A stretch of 21,703 nucleotides of DNA. Source: Bacilli bacterium. Its GTDB lineage: Bacteria; Bacillota_I; Bacilli_A; RFN20; UBA1709. The notes beneath the pieces are model-generated. The model searched no databases, was not told the origin of the DNA, and saw nothing but the letters and a program-made list of their open reading frames with translations. The translations under genes were made by a program, and so were the position numbers. The stretch lies in assembly GCA_017457045.1 (NCBI GenBank), contig JAFTIF010000006.1, positions 1 through 21,703 on the forward strand, read 5' to 3'. Below, piece after piece: positions 8,770-18,700 of this stretch. The stretch's first letter is position 1. Each line of letters opens with the position of its first letter.

Positions 8770-9162
8770 TTAGCAATCTTCTGAATCGATAAAATAATAA
8801 TACCATTTATTAAATAATTGCCCATCTGTTCCTTGTGATGCATAAACTTGTTGATTGTTTTCTTCAATATCCTCTAAAGTAATACCTTCATCTTTTAAAT
8901 TTTGAGCTATTTCTTTAATATGATTATAAGCAAGTTCAAAAAGATTTTGATCTTTTGCTTCAGATTCAAAAGCATCATCAACATACATGCCTGGCATTTC
9001 TGTTACTATTCCTTCTTTTCTTGCCTCTTCATTTATATAAAAGCATCCATTGTAAGTTATACGACCATTAGGGCCATCATATGCTACAAAACGTAGTTTA
9101 AAATATGGATTTTCTACTTTTATCCCACAATCCATTTTAATATCTTTTAATCTTAATGCCAT
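8770..9162 (-). CDS. Small acidic phage protein of unknown function, 130 aa
   Basis: The ATG at 9160-9162 sits after AAGGAGGATTTTT and 13 bases past the stop of the fibre gene. A longer frame open to 9258 overlaps that gene and lacks such a site, so the internal ATG is preferred. The protein begins MALRLKDIKMDCG and has a compact mixed core (YFKLRFVAYDGPNGRITYN), then an acidic region (EGITLEDIEENNQQVYA), and ends WYYYFIDSEDC. There is no signal peptide or membrane segment, and no TGA codon; the one Trp is TGG. I do not recognise the family. Its place as last gene before a terminator in a fibre operon suggests a small structural part or fibre assembly helper, but this is a guess from position. 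Confidence 0.8.
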   Translation of the reverse strand: MALRLKDIKMDCGIKVENPYFKLRFVAYDGPNGRITYNGCFYINEEARKEGIVTEMPGMYVDDAFESEAKDQNLFELAYNHIKEIAQNLKDEGITLEDIEENNQQVYASQGTDGQLFNKWYYYFIDSEDC

Positions 9163-9175
9163 AAAAATCCTCCTT

Positions 9176-10012
9176 TTAATCTCAATATGTATCTGTTCTA
9201 TAAACTCCTGTAATAGTTCCATAATGGGTTCTACTACTTGCGGAAACTCCTCCTGCATTGCTAGATGCTGTAAGAGTTAATGTACTAGATCCTTCCGTAC
9301 TACCACTTAAATCATAAGTAGCACTATTTGTAGAGGTATTCTTCTTACATCCTTGAACATAGGCATATCATACTTTGCCATATAAATTTCTATCAGTTAC
9401 TAAGCAACCATTAAACATTGAAGCAAGACATCCTCAATTATAAAAACGAGCTACTGTTCCTAAACTAGCCTTCCATGTTGCTCCTGTACTATAATTATAC
9501 ACTTGTACTGAATCTGATGCTTGACAAAGCAAAGTAATTTTATATTTTACACCTGCAGCAAGAGTTCCACTTCCTGTGGTGTTAGCTTCATAGGCCGTAC
9601 CACCATTAAATCTTGCTTTCCCATATACATAATATTTACTACCATTATTATAAAAACCAAAACGAACATAACATACTTCATCACTAGTTCCAGTTTCAAA
9701 CATCATATAATTTCCAGTCGCATCTGGTTGTACTATAAATTCATATTTTGCGTTATAAAATTGATATCCATCTGGTAAAGTAGTTGCAGCTCCGCCATTA
9801 TATTGTAAATATTTATCCGTTAATACTTGCTCATCTCTTCTATTTAAAGTTTTTTTTACTCAAGAAGAGCCATCCCACACATTCAAAGTTTTAGTATTTG
9901 TGCTAGTATTTGTTCCGAAATCTACTCAAGAGCTTCCATCTCATACATACATTCTTGATGGTTGAACCCAGGAAGATCCATTCCAAACTCTAATTTTATC
10001 ATATCTTCCCAT
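9176..10012 (-). CDS. WDGSSWV-repeat fibre-like protein, 278 aa (TGA read as Trp)
   Basis: The start is the ATG 8 bases after AGGAGG; the stop is TAA. Six TGA codons (9941, 9926, 9860, 9434, 9368, 9182) are in frame, against four TGG. The N-terminal 50 residues hold three copies of a short motif: VWNGSSWV with TGG/TGG, VWDGSSWV with TGA/TGA, and VWDGSSWV with TGG/TGA. This is the clearest demonstration in the window that TGA means Trp. The rest is a beta-rich domain of about 220 residues (for example YQFYNAKYEFIVQPDATGNY and KYKITLLCQ), possibly a concanavalin-like sandwich. VWDGSSWV repeats are common in Gram-positive phage tail proteins. The role is probably a fibre or tail decoration protein; I cannot name a closer family. 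It follows a consensus promoter of its own. Confidence 0.86.
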
Positions 10013-10055
10013 TCTTCCAACCTCCTATTAATATTATAACATAGTTTTTTAACAT
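9996..10055 (-). CDS. Possible 19-codon leader peptide overlapping the next gene
   Basis: An ATG at 10053-10055 follows AGGAGG (10065-10070) by 9 bases and opens a short frame, MLKNYVIILIGGWKNGKIW, with a TGA read as Trp just before TAA. It overlaps the promoter -10 region and the start of the WDGSSWV gene in another frame. The good ribosome site may be a coincidence of the TAG-GAGG end of the upstream gene. Confidence 0.2.
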
Positions 10056-10061
10056 TGTCAA
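10033..10061 (-). promoter_or_regulatory. Consensus sigma70-type promoter upstream of the WDGSSWV gene
   Basis: On the minus strand TTGACA (10056-10061) and TATAAT (10033-10038) are separated by exactly 17 bases; both hexamers match the consensus perfectly. It lies in the only 56-base gap between two tail genes, 20 bases upstream of the next ATG. A start site about 7 bases past the -10 would put the transcript start at or next to the AGGAGG ribosome site (10021-10026). Confidence 0.72.
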
Positions 10062-10068
10062 ATTCCTC

Positions 10069-12663
10069 CTATGTTATAAACCAAATATCTCCTGTTTGAG
10101 ATGCGGTAGGCTGACCTGATTGAATAAATACTGCAGGCACATTTAAATTATAATTAGACCCTTTCATTATTTGTCCAGCTACTTGCACAGTTTTATTAAA
10201 TCAATGGCTTGTGTTAGCATCTGTTACATAATGCGTATGATTACTATTTTCGCATCCAATTTTAATTTGTTTACCATTACATACAGAAGTTAAATAACCA
10301 TTATTTGCAAATAAAGACTTAGATGCAGAGATATTATTAGTACAGCTTATGTTTCCACCTACACTTACGTCTCCTACAACAGTTAAACTATCAGGTTTCA
10401 AATTTCCTTTTACACGCATTCTTTTATCGAAATATAATCCCTCTGTAATTGTAGATTGCGGTGTAAACATAATAGTAACATATGTGTTTGTCCCCCCGTA
10501 ATAATTTGTTCCTGGCATGTAAATTTCATCATTTTTAGTAACTCCAGTTGGATATGCAGTTACTGGTTGGTTACAGAAAAACTTGTATTTCATCCCTCCA
10601 CGAACTCAAACACAAACTCATCCAGCTCTTTGTCCTCTACCTATACATCCAATTGTAATTTCATTTGTATCATAACAACCATAATGATAGATATTAAATG
10701 AATGAGGAGTGTCTGACCATCCTGTTCCTTTATAACTAAATGAAATTGCATTTTGGTTTCATGTTGCAGATCCACCTGCCGAAGGAGACACGACTTCACA
10801 ATCTATTCTTTCTTTAGTATAATTAATAAGCACTGGATAAAAAGTTGTATCTAGATATCCAGATAAATCAATTTCATAACCTTGTAATAATCTTTTTCCT
10901 CCAACTTTAAGATTTGATTTTATATATAATCCGCTTCCTTCTGGTAAGGTTCCGATTCCCATTCCTTCTCTTTCTACATCTATAAATACTGCAGGTTGTG
11001 TAATAGGAATCGTTTCTGATATAGAAGCAGTTTTTCCAAATTTATCTATAATGGTTGCAGTAAAAGTATATACTGTTTTAGTATCTAATCCCTCAAGGGT
11101 TGTTTTTTTAGTTCCAGATTCAGTAGTATCAAAAGAGCTCGAAGAACCAGTAAAATATCCACTTTGACTTGCTCCAGATCAAGAAACTTTTACACCATTT
11201 GTTCCACTTACATCTGCACCGCTATATATTGCTGTTAATATAATTTTATCTTTATCTAATATAACTTCGTTGTTTTCATCTGTTTTATCTGCATATTTTG
11301 TTTCTCTCGCCCCACTTAATGATATTGATGGAGGCCTATAAGCTACATAAGTAACCTTTTTTGTTACTTGAGTTATTAACCCTCTTGAATCTGTAACTTT
11401 AATTGTTACCGTCTGTTCTCCTGTACTATTATATGTACCCCACGTTCCACCTGTTGTTCCTACTGATAATGTTTTAGTTACACCTCCAAAAATAACTTCA
11501 TATTTTGAAATTGAAGAACTATTTTGAGGCGTTGCAGCACTATCAATAGTAACTTTTAATTGACTTAATGATTGTACTAATCATCCTCCTGCTGCGGTTT
11601 GCCCTGTTACTGATGTAACTGAAGATGTCGCATCATAAGTTGAAACTTGAGTGTCTGAAAATACAGGTTTTTCATTTCCAGAAACTTTATATGAATAAGT
11701 ATTTCCTCCTGTTGTATTTGTATAGGAAGGGCTGGAACATACTGCTGAATATACACAATAAGATGATTGTGCACTTGGAATACTACTATATAAATTTGCG
11801 GCAGTAGGAGTGAAAGTTATACTTTCTCCTGTTGTTGCACTGCTTGTGTATAATAAAGTTCCACTTGTAGAATTTTGATACATTTTAATTGTTACACTTC
11901 TTTTAAGTGGATTATATAAAGTTAAAGTTTGAGACCCTCCAATAGTTAAATTTGACGTTCCAACTTTAGTAATATGAGGATAATTATATGTTGATGGAGT
12001 TGCTCCAGCACTATCTGAAACCATACCACTATCTTTTCTTGTCGCTTTTATATATACATTATAAGTAGTATTTGCAGATAAACCACTTAGTGTAAATGAA
12101 CCTGAAGTTGCTCCATTTGCATCATCATATGCAGTTACAGTTGAGTAGTTTGATGCACTTGACTTTTTATAATAAACAACAACTTTTTTACAAGATTCAC
12201 TTGTTGACCAATTATAAGTAAAAGATGTTTCTGTTCTACTTGATAATGAAATAGTTGGTGTAGAACTAAAATATCTAGCAATACTATCTAATGTCCAGGT
12301 TCCTTCTTTTGTTGTTGAATTCCATTCACCTGTATAAATCGCAGATTTAAATTTAACCACAATAGGATCGATACTACCATCTTCATTATGAGCTAATGTA
12401 AAACTACCACTTGTACTACCTGCTCTTGCTGGGAACTTAAGTGCATTTCATTCCACTCTGGCTTTGTAATATCTTTCAACCCCAGCGATCCATAAATAGG
12501 TTGGACCAGTACTATAACAAGATGTACCATCTCCAGCAGTTGTAAGAGTCCAGTTAATAGTAGAAGTATTCGCAACAGATCCATTTGTTGTTTGAGACCC
12601 CGTTACTTGCATATAACGAGGACCTTGAGTCGAATAAATCTTCTCCGATGTATATGTACTCAT
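10069..12663 (-). CDS. FnIII-containing phage tail/fibre protein, 864 aa (TGA read as Trp)
   Basis: The gene starts at an ATG 8 bases after AAAGGAGG and ends in TAG, the only TAG stop in the window. Seven in-frame TGA codons (12448, 11581, 11179, 10759, 10618, 10606, 10201) join pieces that would otherwise look like separate ORFs; about eight Trp are TGG. Residues about 133-220 look like a fibronectin type III domain (YNWSTSESCKKVVVYYKK, then LSGLSANTTYNVYIKA). Further Ig-like beta repeats follow. A hinge with VFIDVEREGMGIG and KVGGKRLLQG marks the start of a C-terminal part that ends in QTGDIWFIT. This order resembles the siphovirus structural proteins grouped as DUF859, but that is from memory of the pattern. 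The likely role is a tail-tip or fibre component; it sits directly after the giant tail gene. Confidence 0.87.
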
Positions 12664-12709
12664 TTTTATTCCTCCTTTTATTTCCTCTTTAATAATATAT
12701 AATAAATAG

Positions 12710-12738
12710 GAAGGCTAAATTAATTAAATTTAGCCTTC
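12710..12738 (-). terminator. Possible terminator hairpin after the giant tail gene
   Basis: A 12-bp perfect inverted repeat, GAAGGCTAAATT with loop AATTA, begins 9 bases past the TAA of the giant gene. On the minus strand it is followed by CTATTTATTAT, a weak U-tract, so termination may be partial. It could also act as a processing or stability hairpin. Confidence 0.5.
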
Positions 12739-12747
12739 TAAAATAAT

Positions 12748-15700
12748 TTATAATCTTAAAAATGCAATTCCACTATGAACAACTTCATTAGTTGTTCCAG
12801 GATATTCAACTATTCTCATTGGAACAATGCGAGCCCCAAAGGTTGTTGAGCCTTCCGTTTTAGCAATGATTTGTTGTTGAGTTTTAAATATATCTCCATC
12901 ATTTCCAAAAATCATATTTTCTTCAGCATCATATTCTTTAAAACCTTCTCTTGAGAAATAAATAAATCCATTTGGAGTTAAGGTGTTATCTGCATTTTGT
13001 TTGTATTTATAAACCTTAAAGCCGTGAATATAATGGTCTGCATTTGAACCTATTTCATTTACAACAGTTTCAAACATAAGATTTCCATACTTATCAAATA
13101 TATCTAAATCTCCTGAAATTGCTGGAGAATCTGCAGCTCCTTTTCCTAAGATAAGGTTTTCATTTTCAATAGATGAAGCTGTTAAACCATTTACCTCAAT
13201 TTGATCCATGTTTAAAGTACCATCAATAGACCATGCGGAAGTCTGACTATCATAGATATTTGAATCTGGCCATCCATCTTCTTCATTATCAAAGAATGCA
13301 ATACCTTTGTGGTTAATAACAATTAATTTAGATGGATTATCTTTATCATTTCCTACTAAAATAACACCATCTTGGATATGAACATACCCGCCAGTTAAAT
13401 CTGTTAAAATAGTTGCAATTTGTTTTTCTAATGCATCAGTTAAATTAAATAATACATGCCAAGAAGTATCAAGAGTATAGTCATAATACTCATTAATAAT
13501 TTGATCATCTATACCTGCTCCCGCATAGTTATATACAGCGTGAATTCTAGTTCATAGATAATCTTTTCCTGTTATAGGTTTTGTTGGTTTGTTAGTAGAC
13601 CAAGGATTATCATTACCAGTTACACCCTCCGCTTTTTCTGCGGCAGTCAATGAGTTTGAAGATGCTGATAACAAATATTCTGTTGTTTGAGATTTTAATA
13701 CTTTTTGAGCTTGAACTAAACAATAATAATTTGAATAAGAAACAACATTTGATTTTGTTGTATTTTTAGTTCTTACCCATAAATATTCTTCTGTAATAGC
13801 ATTTCCAACTTTAGATTTAGCGCTCCATCCAGCATCACTTTCTGCCGGCGGAGTTTCAATACTTGAACCTAAACAATATTGAGTTTCTGTTAAAATTACC
13901 AAATCTTCCATTTCAGCATCAATATCTTCAGGTGCCGGACTTCAAGCAGTCGCCTTATTACCAATTTCTAACTTATATTCGGTTAAATAATAGTCGAAAT
14001 CTCTGGCAGGGCTATCAAATATTTCAAGGAAATCCCAATTATCACTCGCATTAACGGTGAATGTGAACTCACGTTTTTGCCATACACCCGCTGCAGTCGG
14101 TTTAAATCCGCTGAGATAGATTGTTTTGATAGACGTACCATTAGCATCTCGAAGTCTAACATTCGTTTGTATTGTATTTGTACTAATGTTAATCCAATCC
14201 ATTGTTGGTGTGTAAATATATAAAGATAGTTTATAAGTAGTATCTTTACTTCTTTCCTCGTCATTACCAAAATAACAATACTTATTTTCTGTCCACGTAG
14301 TAGCTGTTGTTCCGGTTCTATATCTATGAATCGATTTATGATTATTTAATGTTATAGTATCATCAAGAGTCGTATTAGCTACCGGATTTTGCCAACCAGA
14401 TTTTCTTGTGGTTCTATCTACTACAGGATAATTTAATCCTTTTTCAAAAACACTATTTAAAATAAGATTTCTTCCACCAATTTCTACACTATTAAAAGCA
14501 TCATTTATTACATCTTCGGTTGCAGGCGACCAGTCAGTTGCTTTATTACCTTTTTCAAGTTTTAAATCGCGGAAATATACCTCACCAGTAATATCACGAG
14601 TAAAAATTGCTATTTCACATCTAGTTGCTGCAGGAAGCTTTACATTGTCAGTTGTGAATGTATGGGTAATACGCGTCCATGCACCTTCGCCAGTATTAGT
14701 TTGAAATGCTTTTGAGCCAAGACCAAATCACGTTGCTGTTCCATCTTTAGGATAACTTCCGTCAAGATATAACATACAGGCTGGATTAGTAGTACCCCTA
14801 ACGATATTTTCAGCTAAAGCCCATACACTGACAGTATATGTAGTGTTTGGTTCTAGGATACCTAACATGCTTTGGGCCACTGTTCTGGTTTTGCCAAGTG
14901 CACCAGGTACTATACAACCACATTTATAACCGTATTTTTCAGTTATAAAAGTAGTACCATCTTTACTATATCCCCACTTATCAAGATTTTTAGAGAAACT
15001 AGTATTTAATAAAAGGTTTTTTCCACCGATTTCTAAGTTATTAACAGCTGTATCATCAGTATATTTTAAACCTTCAACCCAATCAGACGCCGTATAAGAA
15101 CCACTTGTTCTAGTTGTTTGACATGTTTTTACAACTCCAGTTTTATTTAATGCAGTTACCCATAAATCACCTTTGTAATAAGGTACAGTTGGTTGAGCAG
15201 TAAATACCTGTGCTTTTTTACTAGCTAACGTATTAGCTGCTTGTGCTTCAGCATTTTCTAAATTAGTCCATTCAGTTCCATTTCATAACTGAGTCTTTTT
15301 TGTAGAATCGTCATACCACAAATCTCCAGTATGTTTTGTTTTTAAATCGGCAGTGGTCCAATCTAATGATGGGTCAGTTGTTTGATTATATGTTTGAATC
15401 TTGCCGTCAACTTGAGTTTGAAGATCTGCTATATCAGCTACAAAATCTTCTGGTGCTGGAGACCAATCAGTAGCTTTATTACCTATTTCTACTTTTACAT
15501 TTTTAATTTCTACAGAAGCAGTCCCACTACCACCAGCGGTACTAGTAGTTCGTATAGCGAACCATTGTGGTGGATTTGTTTTGGAAATTACATCCATGAT
15601 TTCAGTATGTCGAGTTCATTCTGTTCCGACTTTAAAAGGATACGCACTTTGTGACATTATTTGGCTTCCCGAAGATCTTATATAACAATCTATAGTATCT

Positions 15701-18700
15701 TCTTTATCAGCTTTTACATCGAATGATGCTGTAACTGTTTTTCCAACAATATTATCAATACCATATTGACTTAAATCAAACAATGTTATTACGTCCTTGT
15801 TTGTTACAGTTTTCTCAGAATCAAGAACTAAATTTCTAGCCCCTATTTCGAGTTCGTTAACAGCTTCCCATGCGCTGTCGCATAAAGGTGTTGTGTACTC
15901 AATACGAGTTGGATTAGAATATGAGATTTTTGATCTAGTCCATATATATTTTCCAGGACTCCATGTTGGAGGAGTTGTTGTCCATCCGCTTCCGGTTAAT
16001 GTTTCTTTAGATTCAGATAGATAATACTCTTCGATAATTGAATCTATTTTTTCTCCATCTACTCCAGCATATAAAGTGTAATATTCGCAACTTGTATCTG
16101 GTATTAATGAGCTATTATCACAATCAATAATAGTATAATCATATAACGATGGAACCTCTGTTAAACCAAGGTCTTCTATTTCCGGTTCTGGTGTACCATA
16201 CTGAAGATTGAATACTAAATCAGGATATTGTTCTTTTCATTGAGTTTGAGTTAAACCAAGATCAGTTACACTTAAAAATAAAGTACCTGTACCTTTAGTA
16301 TTTATTTTAACTGCTGATTTATGATTTGTGATATTACATATAAAATCAGTTTTATCAAATAAATGTGCGTTATAAGATGGATAATCTTTAACCAATTGAG
16401 TTTGATTTGTCCAACCTGGATAATTATCAGTATTGTTCATATCACTAATTTTAAGTGAAACATGTCTAATATTTCTAACGAATTTAACTTCACCATTTTG
16501 AATTATTACTTCATCTTTAACTCCATTAGGCAAGCTGCATATTTTACGACCTTTTAAATCGATGTCTATATATTTTTCATCATGTAATATAAAATCTGGG
16601 AAAGTTTCTTCTGTGTATTCACCTTCTACTAACATTATTTCAGAAACATCTACCTCACCAATTCCAGTGCCAGTTGTTGTTCCATCGTTATTTCCATGAA
16701 ATGCATAACCGGCCACTCTAACATCAGTTAAATCACTAGGTGTTGTAAATTTTGTTATATAAGTTTTCTCAGTATTTAACGAAATAGTACGCTTATCAGG
16801 CATATTCAACATAGCTGTTCAAACTCTTGGTAATTCATCTGTTGCGGCACGATATAACATAAAAATAGTATCATTAGTTGATGTATGAGTAGATGGTCTA
16901 GATACAACTTTAGCTTTTGCTTTCATTGTATAAGTAGTATTAGGTTTAAATAGTTTTGGACTGTCTGATATATTAAATACAGAACCAGCCCAAGCAGCTT
17001 TAATATTAATACCAGTAGATGTAACTTCGTAATACGTACGATTAATTACTCTATCTAAATTAAATAAGTTTTTATTAGATAAACGATATCTAACAATATT
17101 ACAAGGATTTGCACTAAATGGTCTGTATTTGAATCGACTAGTAGTCATATAAGTATTTTTTTCAACAAGTGACATTCTAAATGTTATAGAACCACTTTTT
17201 CCTACTGTGAATGTACCATAAGAATTTAGGAAATTAGTACATTCTGTAAAATCACTTTTTGACGTTATTGTTGATTTAATTATTCCTGGAGTTAATTCAG
17301 AAAGAGTTTTACTACTAGAGGTAGAAAACTGGCATATATCTTGTGCAGAAACAAAGTTGATACTTCCAGTCCCACTAACATTTTTAATTTCTATAATCAA
17401 ATCATATTGTGTATTAGGTTTAATTAAATCACTAAGATTTGTTTTAAAATCATAATATTTTGTTGCTGTACCGCTAGTATTATCATAAGTAACAGTTATC
17501 CAATCATCTTGATCAACTTTCACTATATCTTCGAAATCAAATCTATCATTTACATCATATAAATTTCGACTATTAACACCTTCAATGCTATTGATTTCAC
17601 TAGGATAATCTGGACTTGGCATAACACCAAATGGTTCATATTCAGTAGCTTGATTTCCCGATTCTAATTGTGGTTCTTCTAAAGTTGGCGTACCCCATTC
17701 TACATCGGCTTTATATAATTGGATAAAACTATTTTCATTTTGTAACGCTTGGATTTCTTCGTTAGTTAAATCAAATGTAAACGATGTTTTTTGATTGCTA
17801 ACTATATTTATTCTTCCTTTTTCATAAATGCTAGCTGTTGATGCCGTTCTTATATATACAACTACACTTGTGGCATCAAATGGTGCTATAAAACTATATG
17901 TCATTTGGTTTGTTAGTTTTGCCGTATCAATATTATAGTTCACGTATGTGTTACTACTTGATCTAAGATCTATTATTATATTTTTTCCACTTCTAGTAGC
18001 TTGCTCACTTTTACCAAAAATCTTAAACTTATTTATTTCTTTCCCATCAGGAATGTTTAAAATAGTTCCTTCAATAGTTTTGAAAACTTCTGGTTTTTCA
18101 GCTTTTAAACTTTCAAGATATGCTTCTTCAGTTCCCGTATTACCAGCATCTAATCATAATTGATAAGCACTTTTTCCAGTTTCTCCTTTAATTAAAGTCC
18201 AATTATATTTAGAAGGTGTTGTACTGTCTGCTTCAGTAAAATCAGTATATTGACCTATATACAATTTATTCGCACTAACAGTAGTGCTAAAATCTTTAGT
18301 TCCATCTGAACTATTGGCATAAGCAATATGTAAATATGAAGTTTTTCCATCTGCTCCGGTAGGCCCTTGAATACCTTGAGCTCCATCTTTACCGTCTTCT
18401 CCATCTTTACCTACTAAACTTATTAACCATTCTGCTTCAGTCCCTTTGAATCCCCCGGCAACAGCAATTTGATATGCTGATAACCCATCTTGTCCAGCTT
18501 TACCAGTAGCTCCAGTAACACGAGCAGGTTCACTATATTGAGCAAGTTTACTTGCATCAACAAAAGTCATTTTTTGTCTTGACCAAATAAACTTTCCAGC
18601 TGACCATTGTGGAGCATTAGTATCCCAATTGCTAGAGTCTGTTGGAATTTCACTTTCAGAACTTGCTACATAGTATTCTACATCTACTTGTTTAACAGTA

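Noticed and set aside
9163..9258. Longer start for the small acidic gene (open to 9258)
   Set aside because: It would overlap the fibre gene by more than 80 bases, while the ATG at 9160-9162 has a strong AAGGAGG site at normal spacing.
12393..12584. Minus-strand frame of 63 codons, and others at 13983-14270 and 19437-19733
   Set aside because: They are out-of-frame shadows inside the FnIII and giant tail genes; the in-frame reading with TGA as Trp explains the region.
9176..12663. Diversity-generating retroelement variable region in the fibre genes
   Set aside because: No reverse transcriptase and no near-identical template repeat is visible in the window; the C-termini show no adenine-biased duplicate.
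13552..16812. Pseudogenization: the many TGA-ended pieces could be a decayed tail gene
   Set aside because: There are no frameshifts and no in-frame TAA or TAG over 8.9 kb. Only TGA interrupts, always where Trp fits, and the same pattern occurs in six other genes.
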